A stretch of 45,364 nucleotides of DNA from Alphaproteobacteria bacterium (GTDB taxonomy: Bacteria > Pseudomonadota > Alphaproteobacteria > CAAHEQ01 > UBA3637), in the NCBI GenBank assembly GCA_017394405.1, contig JAFPYW010000036.1:1-45364 (forward strand), written 5' to 3'. Shown piece by piece: positions 1-8,797 of this stretch (its first letter is position 1; each line of letters opens with the position of its first letter). The translations under genes were made by a program, and so were the position numbers. Below the pieces are notes generated by a model. That model was not told the DNA's origin. It searched no databases and saw nothing but the letters and a program-made list of their open reading frames with translations.

Positions 1-330
1 GTTCGGCCATACAAGTTTATGAGCAATCTTTGTGCAATAAACGGGTGCGACATCAATGCCCAATCCCACCTTCAATTTTGCCACATCAAAACGTGCATAG
101 TGGAAAATCTTCAAAATCTTCGGGTTGGTCAGTAATTTTTTGAGGTTAGGGTACTTGCCACCCTTTTTGATTTGGACAAGCCAGGCATTCCCTTTGCCAT
201 CCCCGATTTGCACCAAGCACAAGCGGTCCTTTACAACGTCCAAGCCAGTTGTTTCCGTGTCAATTGCGACCATCTTCGGCCATTTAATATTCGCAGGTAT
301 GTCCCCCTGATACACTTGAATAGATTGCAT
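1..330 (-). CDS. Ribonuclease D-like 3'-5' exonuclease, partial
   Basis: The first 110 residues of a DEDD-family exonuclease; the rest lies beyond the left edge of the window. Residues 22-30 read AIDTETTGL, the Exo I motif with metal-binding D24 and E26. Residues 76-85 read FHYARFDVAK, the Exo II motif with D82. The short N-terminus before Exo I fits the small RNase D proteins of Alphaproteobacteria (about 200 residues, no HRDC domain), but the missing C-terminus prevents proof. These enzymes trim the 3' ends of tRNA and other small RNAs. The ATG at 328-330 has an AAGGAGA Shine-Dalgarno sequence at 335-341. The gene points away from the upstream zincin-like gene's stop with 64 bases between them. 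Confidence 0.85.
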   Translation of the reverse strand, partial: MQSIQVYQGDIPANIKWPKMVAIDTETTGLDVVKDRLCLVQIGDGKGNAWLVQIKKGGKYPNLKKLLTNPKILKIFHYARFDVAKLKVGLGIDVAPVYCTKIAHKLVWPN

Positions 331-351
331 GTTTTCTCCTTTTATAGGGGT

Positions 352-380
352 AGTCTATACCAAACAGGGGCAAAAATCAA
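352..380 (-). promoter_or_regulatory. Probable promoter of the RNase D-like gene
   Basis: TTGATT (375-380), 17-base spacer, TAGACT (352-357) on the minus strand, just upstream of the Shine-Dalgarno sequence. The match is moderate; a TATAGA overlapping the same place would give a 15-base spacer. Confidence 0.45.
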
Positions 381-394
381 GGGGAAAAAGCAAG

Positions 395-1843
395 TCATTT
401 GGATTTGATGTTTGTAGCAACTTCATAGATTTTGGGATATGTTTTTCCCCATGTTTCCTTTACGTGATTTTTACGTTTTAAGGAGGTATATTGTTTTTTG
501 ATGTTTTCTTCATTTTCTTGAAGCCATTGTTGCTCGGCGTTTTCTTTTAATTTTTGTTCCAAATTTGGTTTTGAATTTACATGGGATCGCCGAACCTCAT
601 TTAGATGCATAATGTGTGCGGTCAATTCTTGATCGCGTTCTAACCAAGCAGAAAGGGATTTTTTGTCAGTTAAGGTCATGGATTTTGCTACAGTATGTAT
701 GGATTCCATCATGGAAATAAGCATTTTGTTTTCAGCGCGGAGGGCTGGCTGAGATTTCTGAATATAAGTATCCCGATCCTGGCAAGCTTGATGATAAGCA
801 GGATTTGCTTGTGCTTTTTTTTCGCTTAATGTGCGATACCCATATTCATTGCAGGGCCACAGTAAATCATGAACAACCGATTCTAATTTTTCTTTTTGTT
901 TGAATCGATCATGAGAGCGTTTGTAAGAATCAGCCAGTTGTTGTTTTATTTCTGGGGTCTGGTAAGCGTGTAATAAAATTTGCTCGGCATGGGCATGGCC
1001 AGCAATGCTTGCTGATAATGTAGGATACAGGCAATGTTCAAAAAAAGCATCTATTACCGGCAATTGTTTTTTGAATTCAGCAGGGTTCTTTAATCGCTCT
1101 TCATGCAATCTGGCAAGCAATTCTTGATAAATATTTTGCTGGGTATAATGATGATTGATATTAATTGAATAGTTCATTTGATTATCGAGAGCAGTTAAGA
1201 TATCGGATGTTCCATTGTTTCGTTCGGCCTCGATAACGGCGCGAAACAAAGGATCATTATCAAAGTTGGAGATGGTTGAACAGGCATTGTGTGTCAATTC
1301 ATGTACCAATACCGTATCATAGCCAGAATTAACGCCGCTATTAACTGAAATAAAGGGAAGACCTAAGGCAGACATTCCACCGGCCTTTTCTTCCATATAT
1401 CTTTCGCGTGAAGCATCATCAAGGGCAATATCTTTTATCTTTGGCTTTGGTGTGGTTCTTTTCCCATTTAAGCTGTTCATTGCAGAATCTATGTTGCCGT
1501 TTTCCACCAGAGCCAAAAATCCACCTTGCTTTTGGAATAATCTCCAAACAGTTCCTTCCTGTTCAGGCAAAGAATCCAATTTCTTAATATCTTGGCGTAA
1601 TTTTTGATATGTCTTTTCTGCCCATTGAAAATCAGGGTATTTCGAAAAATCCACTTTTGATTTATCCAACAATAAATTTTCACCGGTTTCCGATACTAAT
1701 AAAATCGGATATTCATCATATTGTGGATGAAAGTCCATAAGTCCCCGTAATTCTTTGCCATTTTCCATGTATGTGTATTCCAATTGATATTGGTTAAATG
1801 TAACACCTGCAAAATCAACTGCTCGTACATTTTTTTTGACCAT
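395..1843 (-). CDS. Unrecognised zincin-like metalloprotease (HELTH motif)
   Basis: 482 residues, family not recognised. The clearest signal is VLVHELTHNA, an HExxH zinc-binding helix with H181, E182 and H185. Glutamates at 205 and 207 (VIEAE) lie where a gluzincin third ligand could be, but this is a guess. There is no signal peptide or membrane segment. The C-terminal half is highly charged, rich in Lys, Glu and Gln, and looks helical. It is the last gene after obgE: its ATG is 12 bases past the obgE stop and has a strong TAGGAGG Shine-Dalgarno sequence, so it is probably co-transcribed with obgE. It could be a cytoplasmic peptidase, a secreted effector exported without a Sec signal, or a toxin-like domain. 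The sequence supports only the zincin motif. Confidence 0.6.
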   Translation of the reverse strand: MVKKNVRAVDFAGVTFNQYQLEYTYMENGKELRGLMDFHPQYDEYPILLVSETGENLLLDKSKVDFSKYPDFQWAEKTYQKLRQDIKKLDSLPEQEGTVWRLFQKQGGFLALVENGNIDSAMNSLNGKRTTPKPKIKDIALDDASRERYMEEKAGGMSALGLPFISVNSGVNSGYDTVLVHELTHNACSTISNFDNDPLFRAVIEAERNNGTSDILTALDNQMNYSININHHYTQQNIYQELLARLHEERLKNPAEFKKQLPVIDAFFEHCLYPTLSASIAGHAHAEQILLHAYQTPEIKQQLADSYKRSHDRFKQKEKLESVVHDLLWPCNEYGYRTLSEKKAQANPAYHQACQDRDTYIQKSQPALRAENKMLISMMESIHTVAKSMTLTDKKSLSAWLERDQELTAHIMHLNEVRRSHVNSKPNLEQKLKENAEQQWLQENEENIKKQYTSLKRKNHVKETWGKTYPKIYEVATNIKSK

Positions 1844-1855
1844 AGAGACCTCCTA

Positions 1856-2917
<1,062 letters not shown>

Positions 2918-2938
2918 GAAAATTTGTGTTTGCGTTAG

Positions 2939-3196
2939 TTACTTGGCAGGAACCACATTCACGGTTGTGCGATCTTTTGCACCATGAGTGAATTGAACCG
3001 TGCCATCAACTGTTGCAAAAATTGTATGGTCTGTACCCATGCCCACATTCTTGCCGGGATAGTACACTGTACCACGTTGACGCACGATAATGTTACCGGC
3101 CACAACGGATTGACCACCAGATTTCTTTAACCCCAACCGACGACCGGCTGAGTCTTGCTTATTACTAACGGAACCGCCCGCTTTTTTATGTGCCAT
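2939..3196 (-). CDS. rpmA: 50S ribosomal protein L27
   Basis: 85 residues starting [16 protein letters not shown], the standard L27 N-terminus that reaches the peptidyl transferase centre. [12 protein letters not shown] and IVRQRGT follow, and the protein is full length for the family. There is no N-terminal extension of the kind cleaved in Firmicutes. It follows rplU by 10 bases in the same operon, and a strong hairpin terminator lies downstream. Confidence 0.98.
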   Translation of the reverse strand: MAHKKAGGSVSNKQDSAGRRLGLKKSGGQSVVAGNIIVRQRGTVYYPGKNVGMGTDHTIFATVDGTVQFTHGAKDRTTVNVVPAK

Positions 3197-3206
3197 CTGT
3201 TACTCC

Positions 3207-3506
3207 TTATGCTTTAATATCAACAATCTTCACTAAGGTCAAATCTTGTCTATGACCATTTTTGCGTTTATAGCCATGACGACGAATTTTTTTGAACACG
3301 ATCACCTTTTCGCCACGAGCTTGTTTCACGATTTCAGCGGCCACAGAAGCACCCTTTACGGTTGGTGTGCCAACTTTGTCGCCCACAGCCAACACTTCGT
3401 CAAAAGAAATTTTGGCGCCGTCCTTGCCTTCAATCTTTTCAACCAAGAGGACATCATCCTTCTTGACGCGGTATTGCTTTCCGCCGGTTTTAATAATTGC
3501 AAACAT
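3207..3506 (-). CDS. rplU: 50S ribosomal protein L21
   Basis: 99 residues. MFAIIKTGGKQYRVKKDD is the L21 N-terminus, and FKKIRRHGYKRKNGHRQ near the C-terminus is the basic 23S rRNA-binding segment. It is the first gene of the rplU-rpmA transcript and has a near-consensus promoter about 36 bases upstream. Length is normal for bacterial L21. Confidence 0.98.
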   Translation of the reverse strand: MFAIIKTGGKQYRVKKDDVLLVEKIEGKDGAKISFDEVLAVGDKVGTPTVKGASVAAEIVKQARGEKVIVFKKIRRHGYKRKNGHRQDLTLVKIVDIKA

Positions 3507-3541
3507 CTTTTTTCCCTTTGTTAAAATTAAAAGTGGCTATA

Positions 3542-3570
3542 TTTATACACGATTTTGAATCCAATGTCAA
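3542..3570 (-). promoter_or_regulatory. rplU-rpmA promoter
   Basis: TTGACA (3565-3570), 17-base spacer, TATAAA (3542-3547) on the minus strand. Predicted start of transcription near 3535, leaving a leader of about 29 bases. Confidence 0.8.
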
Positions 3571-3623
3571 GCAGAAAATTAAAATTTTTAATGTTTTTTG
3601 TTAATTTGACGATATGGACAAAA

Positions 3624-5909
3624 TCAATGTTCGTGTTGGCAATATCCCAAACCAGATCCATCATTATATGGAACCCATTGCTTGGTTTCCCAGCCCCAAC
3701 CACCACAATAACCAGTACAACTGGCTTGTGTAACATCAAATTCTGTATAGACACAGCCTGTTCCACGCATTGTCCGATAACCTGCACAAATATCACATTG
3801 TTCTTGTGTGTCCCCGTGGGCACCAGAGTAAGTTGTGAGCCTACAGAGATTACAGGTGCCAGAAGTTGATCCACCCATCAGATATCGGGGGGTTGAAGAA
3901 TTTTTACACTTTCCACATTGTTCTTTTGTTGTGTTTTGTACAATGGCATAATTGTTATTTTGACCGTAGTCAATTGAGCAAGTAAGGCATTGATTAGCGT
4001 TATCTAAAAATCTTGGGTAATTGGTTGAATCACATTCTGAACACCATTCTTCATTAGAATTCCTTACAAGTAAAGGCGACGCACAACTTATACAAGATCC
4101 GTTAGTTCCATGGAAGTTACCCTCACCACAGTCGGTCAGGAAGAATCTACCAGATTGATATGTTCTGAGCCCCGCTGGACATTGTTGGGCGTCTTGCTCT
4201 TGAATGGTCACTGAAGCGGTTGTGGAGCACAGATAACATTTATTGTCTCTGCTAGAGAAGAAGCGAGGTGTATCTGTTGTATTGCACACACTACAATGAT
4301 TTTGATCGGCAACGGGAATGGCCGATTCATCGTCACATGGCACACAAGCACCAGTGGAGGAGTTGCGTACATATCCCGGTTCATCGCATAGTTTTGTTAT
4401 GCAAACGCCCGTTTCTTGATCTCGGTATTCCCAAGATTTGCAATTAGCAAGACATTGACCTTTAAATTCCTCATATCCCGAGTTGCAGATGCATTGCAAA
4501 GAAGAATTGCGTGTGGCATTTTGTTGACATTTGTCTAAACATTGGCCTAAAACAAGTTCTTGATTATTAGCGCAGTTAGAAGAAACACATGCGCTTTCAT
4601 TTCCAGGAGTATAATATGTATAGGCAGTGCAACGACCTTGACTATCCAACGCTGAACAGCAAGCATATGGATATGGTACATTGTCGTTATATTTGGACTT
4701 TAGACATTGTTTAAATTGATTTGATTCATAGCAAACAAACCTATTGGAACACGTAAACGCTGTGGCGGTATCAGTACAGGTTGTCGTTCTAGGATAATCA
4801 GTTGATGGGTAATAATATGTATATGTTAAACTATCATAACAAAGATTTCCAACCAAAGCATTATCTTTTGAACATTTTCCCCATTGTATGCAGGTACCAT
4901 TCTCATCACTTTCTTGGCAATAGGCAACTTCATTGTCCGACAAACACAAGTTGGATGTGGCATCATAGTTTGTTTTTTTGCACCGTGCCCACCTTGTGCA
5001 ATTGTCAAGGTCTCTGCCGCTTGCGCAATAGACCATCTGCGTCTCATTCAGACATAAACCCGATCGGGGATCATAGGAATTTGGATCTGTCTTGTCAGCA
5101 ACATTCCATCTGAGACAAGCGGATCGATAGACAACCATGCAACAAGAAATTTGATTTTCTTGCAGACACAGATTTGTATGTTCGTCGTATGTTGTTCCCT
5201 CTGGACATGCGCAAATGGTTAAATCTTGAGTGTCGTAGCTGAAAGATTCAGAATTTAGTGCGTAAGTATCACTACAGCAGGTGGCCTCATCAGATCCAAT
5301 ATACGTTGGGCGATTAGTTTCCATATCTGTTGGGCATCCGCAGATTTGTGGTGCAATAATTGTGTATTGATTGTCATCGGAATTATAGGCACCACCTTCC
5401 CAACAACAAGTGTGTCCATCTTTACCCAAAGATGCCCCAATTGGCAGGCCATATTCTTCGGAAAACTCGTTCCAACTATCATCCCAAGGGCAATTGCAGG
5501 ATCCATTGCCATCGCAGGTCGCTACGCCATTTCCGCAAGGCGTATCTTCGGAAGCAAAGGTGCGCTTACCTGTTTCTGGATCACAAGCTGTTTGACAATC
5601 ATTTTTGATAAAGTCCGCACACTTATTTTCAATGCATAAATTCTGATTGCTCAAGATATAGCCGTCATGACAATGCTTTACACCATATTCATCCCAATAA
5701 CCATTTGGATCTGAATCATCGTCAATAAATGAAATGTCGGGTAAATCTGTTTGTCCGGCATGATAATGGATGCCAATACCATCCACACCTCCGTGGTGTT
5801 TATAAAAAGCAGATGTTCGACCTGATCCGCCACCACCAAAGGCAACAGCTGTTTGTGCCCATAAACAAGCCAATAAAAGTCCAAAAATCCAAAATTTGTT
5901 GTGGTACAT
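3624..5909 (-). CDS. Large secreted Cys-rich modular protein, function unknown
   Basis: 761 residues. The signal peptide (about 1-23) ends LWAQTAVA, followed by a Gly-rich FGGGGSG. The rest is very rich in Cys, suggesting many disulphides outside the cytoplasm. Two kinds of repeat are visible. In the middle, units built around YDPRSGLCLNE, YDATSNLCLSDNEVAYC and related text recur. In the C-terminal third, units of the form C-x2-C, then PRF or PRY, then C-x2-C recur (CSVCNTTDTPRFF, CSECDSTNYPRFL, CGKCKNSSTPRYL). The layout resembles EGF-like or growth-factor-receptor Cys-rich modules, but no named family is certain. No C-terminal anchor or sorting signal was seen. It has its own promoter and is a single-gene unit. 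Surface or adhesion role is inference. Confidence 0.7.
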   Translation of the reverse strand: MYHNKFWIFGLLLACLWAQTAVAFGGGGSGRTSAFYKHHGGVDGIGIHYHAGQTDLPDISFIDDDSDPNGYWDEYGVKHCHDGYILSNQNLCIENKCADFIKNDCQTACDPETGKRTFASEDTPCGNGVATCDGNGSCNCPWDDSWNEFSEEYGLPIGASLGKDGHTCCWEGGAYNSDDNQYTIIAPQICGCPTDMETNRPTYIGSDEATCCSDTYALNSESFSYDTQDLTICACPEGTTYDEHTNLCLQENQISCCMVVYRSACLRWNVADKTDPNSYDPRSGLCLNETQMVYCASGRDLDNCTRWARCKKTNYDATSNLCLSDNEVAYCQESDENGTCIQWGKCSKDNALVGNLCYDSLTYTYYYPSTDYPRTTTCTDTATAFTCSNRFVCYESNQFKQCLKSKYNDNVPYPYACCSALDSQGRCTAYTYYTPGNESACVSSNCANNQELVLGQCLDKCQQNATRNSSLQCICNSGYEEFKGQCLANCKSWEYRDQETGVCITKLCDEPGYVRNSSTGACVPCDDESAIPVADQNHCSVCNTTDTPRFFSSRDNKCYLCSTTASVTIQEQDAQQCPAGLRTYQSGRFFLTDCGEGNFHGTNGSCISCASPLLVRNSNEEWCSECDSTNYPRFLDNANQCLTCSIDYGQNNNYAIVQNTTKEQCGKCKNSSTPRYLMGGSTSGTCNLCRLTTYSGAHGDTQEQCDICAGYRTMRGTGCVYTEFDVTQASCTGYCGGWGWETKQWVPYNDGSGLGYCQHEH

Positions 5910-5935
5910 GAAAAAGACCTCTCAAAACTAATGTG

Positions 5936-5964
5936 GTTGTAACACATTTTGAAGGAGGTGTCAA
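5936..5964 (-). promoter_or_regulatory. Promoter of the Cys-rich secreted protein gene
   Basis: TTGACA (5959-5964), 17-base spacer, TACAAC (5936-5941) on the minus strand, about 27 bases before the ATG. It is divergent from the promoter of the DUF502 gene. Confidence 0.6.
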
Positions 5965-5975
5965 TAAAATTTTTG

Positions 5976-6003
5976 TTGCATTTTATATTTATTAAGATAC
6001 AAT
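5976..6003 (+). promoter_or_regulatory. Promoter of the DUF502 gene
   Basis: TTGCAT (5976-5981), 16-base spacer, TACAAT (5998-6003), followed by an AAAAAGGAG Shine-Dalgarno sequence before the ATG at 6024. Confidence 0.55.
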
Positions 6004-6023
6004 GATTTCAAAAAGGAGAAAAC

Positions 6024-6662
6024 ATGAAACACGACAAACCAAAACACACATTGAAAACGTACTTTTTTACTGGGATTTTGGTGACGGCACCAATTGCAAT
6101 CACGCTTTATTTGGCGGTGGAATTGTTCAAGTGGGTGGATTCTTCGGTGACGCATTTTATTCCGGCCAAATATAATCCAGAAACGTATCTGCCGTATGGT
6201 TTGCCCGGGGTTGGTGTTTTGGTGTTGGTGGTGGCCCTGATTTTAATCGGGATGTTGGCGGTGAATATCTTTGGCCGCTGGTTGATGGGAATCGGACAAA
6301 AAATTATTGAACGCATTCCTGTTATTTCCGGTGTCTATTCGGCTTTGAAAAAATTGTTTGAAACATTGCTTGGTCAAGGTAGCACCAGCGCTTTTAGAAA
6401 GGCCGTTTTGGTGGAATATCCCCGCAAAGGCGTTTGGACGGTGGCTTTTTTAACTGCACCGGTTTATGAGGGGTTCAAAAAGTTACTTCCGAACGATATG
6501 GTGACGGTTTATGTGCCGACCACACCGAACCCGACATCTGGTTTTATGCTTTACGTCCCCAAAAAGGAAGTGAAAGAATTGGATATGCGGGTGGATGATG
6601 CGTTTAAGATGATTGTTTCTACAGGGATTGTGACGCCTTCAAAGAAGATAAAAAAGAAATAA
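6024..6662 (+). CDS. DUF502 family membrane protein
   Basis: 212 residues. Two hydrophobic segments (about 13-32 and 61-85, the second VGVLVLVVALILIGMLAV) flank a short exposed stretch. The soluble C-terminal half holds the DUF502 signature: RIPVISGVYSALKKL, then VLVEYPRKGVWTVAFLT and PTTPNPTSGFMLYVP. The biochemical role of the family is not established. The start has a good Shine-Dalgarno sequence. The last 44 bases overlap the end of dusA on the other strand. The C-terminal tail is lysine-rich (SKKIKKK). Confidence 0.88.
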   Translation: MKHDKPKHTLKTYFFTGILVTAPIAITLYLAVELFKWVDSSVTHFIPAKYNPETYLPYGLPGVGVLVLVVALILIGMLAVNIFGRWLMGIGQKIIERIPVISGVYSALKKLFETLLGQGSTSAFRKAVLVEYPRKGVWTVAFLTAPVYEGFKKLLPNDMVTVYVPTTPNPTSGFMLYVPKKEVKELDMRVDDAFKMIVSTGIVTPSKKIKKK

Positions 6663-7587
6663 TCTCGTCCAAATTGCGAGTATTGAGAATTTGCTTGTAA
6701 GTGCGTGCCACGGGGGTGCCATGGAACAGTCCCATCATGTGTGGCAAAATCACGCTTAAAAATTGCTGATTCTTTTTAAGGTAAGGAATCATTTGTTCCA
6801 AAATTTCTGTACGTGTGGGGATGGGGTGCTTATCCCCGTAAAAACGGGCGTCAATGTCTTTCATCAAATATGGATTGCCATAGGCCACCCTGCCGATCAT
6901 GACGCCATCAACGTAAGCCAAATGTTTTTCGGCATCGTCCAATGTTAGGACATTTCCGTTGATTGAAATGGGCATATCCGGAAAAGATTTTTTTAATCTA
7001 TATATCGTGTCATAATCAAGGGGCAAGCGCTTGCGGTTATCTTCGGGTGACCAGTTAAGTTTGGCCTTTCTGGCATGCACAATCAGGTGCGAACAGCCAG
7101 CGTTTTTGACTGAATCAGCAAAATGAAACAACGCCGCAAAGCCATCTTGCGTTCCCTCTAAAGCGATGCGTGTTTTGACGGAAACGGGCAGGTTTGAGAC
7201 GGCTTTCATTTCGGCCACACAATCTGCAACCAATTCCGGAGTCTTCATTAAAACGGCGCCAAAGCGTCCAGATTGCACACGTGAACTGGGGCATCCCGCG
7301 TTGATGTTGATTCCGTCATAGCCATAATCTGCCGCCATTTTGGCACAGAGAGCCATTTGTTTGGGATCGGATCCGCCGACTTGTAAGATTACAGGATGTT
7401 CCTCGGGATTATATTGTAATAATTGGTCTTTTTTTCCTAAAATTAGGGCGGGGGCAGCAACCATCTCGGTATAAAGCGTAGCGCACTTGGTAATCAGGCG
7501 CATAAAATAACGAAAATGCCGATCTGTCCAATCGAGCATAGGTGCAATAGAGATTTTTTCTGAAAAGACTTGTTTTTTTACTATCAT
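6619..7587 (-). CDS. dusA: tRNA-dihydrouridine synthase A
   Basis: 322-residue FMN enzyme that reduces uridines in the tRNA D-loop. SIAPMLDWTDRHFRYFMRL and LYTEMVAAPAL mark the DusA subfamily. NAGCPSSRVQSGRFGAVLM carries the catalytic Cys region, and later motifs (VKTRIALEG, LIVHARKAKL, SINGNVL, VDGVMIGR) are intact. Length is normal. The gene converges on the DUF502 gene with a 44-base overlap. There is no convincing Shine-Dalgarno sequence before MIVKKQVF; a possible -10 (TATTAT, 7594-7599) lies 6 bases upstream, so this mRNA may also be leaderless, although the -35 is weak. Confidence 0.95.
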   Translation of the reverse strand: MIVKKQVFSEKISIAPMLDWTDRHFRYFMRLITKCATLYTEMVAAPALILGKKDQLLQYNPEEHPVILQVGGSDPKQMALCAKMAADYGYDGININAGCPSSRVQSGRFGAVLMKTPELVADCVAEMKAVSNLPVSVKTRIALEGTQDGFAALFHFADSVKNAGCSHLIVHARKAKLNWSPEDNRKRLPLDYDTIYRLKKSFPDMPISINGNVLTLDDAEKHLAYVDGVMIGRVAYGNPYLMKDIDARFYGDKHPIPTRTEILEQMIPYLKKNQQFLSVILPHMMGLFHGTPVARTYKQILNTRNLDEIISFLSSLKASQSL

Positions 7588-7598
7588 GAGTGTATAAT
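7570..7598 (+). promoter_or_regulatory. Promoter of the DUF3126 gene, sharing its -10 region with dusA
   Basis: TTGTTT (7570-7575), 17-base spacer, TATAAT (7593-7598) on the plus strand. Read on the minus strand, the same bases give TATTAT (7594-7599), a possible -10 for dusA, so one AT-rich core may serve both directions. Confidence 0.5.
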
Positions 7599-7631
7599 AT
7601 CACAAAATGAAACAAAAAGAAAGGATCAAAT

Positions 7632-7853
7632 ATGCAACTGACCGCTGAAGAAATGGAAAAAATTCAAACGTATTTGCAACAATTATTCTGGAATCCGGAA
7701 ATTAATTTACACCCAGGTACGGGCAAAGATGCTCCCGCGGAAGTGTATGTGGGCAAGGAATTTATCGGCGTTGTATATAAAAACTCCGATGATGGCGAAA
7801 TTTCCTATGACTGGAATATGTCCATCCTGCAAGAAGACATCGAAAAGTTTTAA
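7632..7853 (+). CDS. DUF3126 family protein
   Basis: 73 residues. The sequence fits the small DUF3126 family of Alphaproteobacteria: an N-terminal helix (TAEEMEKIQTYLQQLFWNP), then AEVYVGKEFIGVVYKNSDDG and a Tyr/Trp-containing strand, and an acidic end (ILQEDIEKF). Function unknown. AAAGGATCAAAT before the ATG gives the Shine-Dalgarno sequence. It stands alone between dusA and tRNA-Leu. Confidence 0.85.
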   Translation: MQLTAEEMEKIQTYLQQLFWNPEINLHPGTGKDAPAEVYVGKEFIGVVYKNSDDGEISYDWNMSILQEDIEKF

Positions 7854-7867
7854 TCCATTTTGATAAT

Positions 7868-7951
7868 TGGTGCGGGCGAAAGGACTTGAACCTTCACGCC
7901 TTTCGGCATTGGCTTCTAAGACCAACGTGTCTGCCATTCCACCACGCCCGC
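7868..7951 (-). tRNA. tRNA-Leu (anticodon TAG)
   Basis: 84 nt including encoded CCA. Acceptor arms GCGGGCG and CGCCCGC pair fully. The anticodon loop is CTTAGAA, giving TAG. A long variable arm (GCCGAAAGGC) shows a class II tRNA. The T-loop reads TTCAAGT. Confidence 0.96.
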
Positions 7952-7960
7952 ATGCCTTTA

Positions 7961-7989
7961 ATTTTACCCGAAAATCAACGAAAAAGCAA
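7961..7989 (-). promoter_or_regulatory. tRNA-Leu promoter
   Basis: TTGCTT (7984-7989), 17-base spacer, TAAAAT (7961-7966) on the minus strand, 9 bases before the mature 5' end. Confidence 0.65.
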
Positions 7990-8016
7990 GCCGTTTTTTG
8001 TGCAATAACAAAATTA

Positions 8017-8045
8017 TTGACAAAATTTGCGATGTGTGGTACAAT
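8017..8045 (+). promoter_or_regulatory. Promoter of the 236-residue paralogue pair
   Basis: TTGACA (8017-8022), 17-base spacer, TACAAT (8040-8045). Predicted start near 8052. It excludes an upstream start at 8027, which would lie inside the spacer. Confidence 0.8.
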
Positions 8046-8074
8046 ACGAACACTATTTTGGGATTGAGAATACG

Positions 8075-8785
8075 ATGAAAAAAATAATGAAATTTCAAAA
8101 TCACACATTATATCGGACGCGCAAAGGTATTGTTGATCGCGGCAAAGCCCGTTTGCCTTTTCGGACGACCTTTCCAATAGACACATGGGTGAGTAAAGAT
8201 TTTACAATAGGATACGAAGAAACCAGCGAACCGCTTGTTCATTATAATTTTCAACGTTTATCATACAAAGAAAAACAAGGTAGATACCACATTTTTACCA
8301 TTTCTTGTCAGGGGCTTGGAAACATCCCGTGGCAACACAGTTTGGCTGTGCACGAACTGCTTGCTTTTGTGTCAGATGCTTTGAAAAAAAACAGAAAAAC
8401 ATACGGTGTTGTTTTTGATGAGCAAAAGCTTATGCTGGATTTACCTATTGAAAGATCAGAGGCCTATCTTTATCCGTGGGAAAAAGATGAAAAACATCGT
8501 GTGACAAAGGTAACGGCCATTTCCAGAGATCGAGCAGAAAATGGCAAGCAAACTTTTAATGCGTTTGATTTGAACCTTAAATATAAAGGCGATGATAAAA
8601 TCCCAATAAAGATCGTGATGAGTCCTTACAATTTGGGTATTGTAAGAAAGAAAGTGCCGGGGGCATTTTTAAGAAGTGGCAGTGAAATTTCCCTTGTGAT
8701 GAAGGAATTGTTGGAGGCTTACGGAATTAACAGCACATGCATTGAGCGCTCAGTATGTATGATGAAGCGCGAGCAAGAACGTTAA
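8075..8785 (+). CDS. Unknown protein, first of a tandem paralogue pair
   Basis: 236 residues, family not recognised. It lines up end to end with the next gene, about one third identical by eye. Shared blocks include KFQNHTLYR/QFQNYVVYR at the N-terminus, GYEETSEP/GYEENSEP, FQRLS/FQRIS, QGLGNIPWQ/QGSGNIPWQ, and FNAFDL/YNAFDL. No signal peptide, membrane segment or Cys cluster is visible, so a soluble cytoplasmic protein is likely. The start at 8075 is set by the alignment to its partner and by the promoter; a longer frame from 8027 would begin before the transcript. The gene ends 12 bases before its partner, so the two form one operon. Confidence 0.7.
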   Translation: MKKIMKFQNHTLYRTRKGIVDRGKARLPFRTTFPIDTWVSKDFTIGYEETSEPLVHYNFQRLSYKEKQGRYHIFTISCQGLGNIPWQHSLAVHELLAFVSDALKKNRKTYGVVFDEQKLMLDLPIERSEAYLYPWEKDEKHRVTKVTAISRDRAENGKQTFNAFDLNLKYKGDDKIPIKIVMSPYNLGIVRKKVPGAFLRSGSEISLVMKELLEAYGINSTCIERSVCMMKREQER

Positions 8786-8797
8786 GGAGAAAAGACA

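Noticed and set aside
4802-5639. Plus-strand open frames inside the Cys-rich gene
   Set aside because: Cys-rich codons give few stops on the other strand; no start signal or homology is visible.
8027-8074. Longer N-terminus for the first 236-residue paralogue
   Set aside because: It starts inside the promoter spacer, and the paralogue aligns from 8075.
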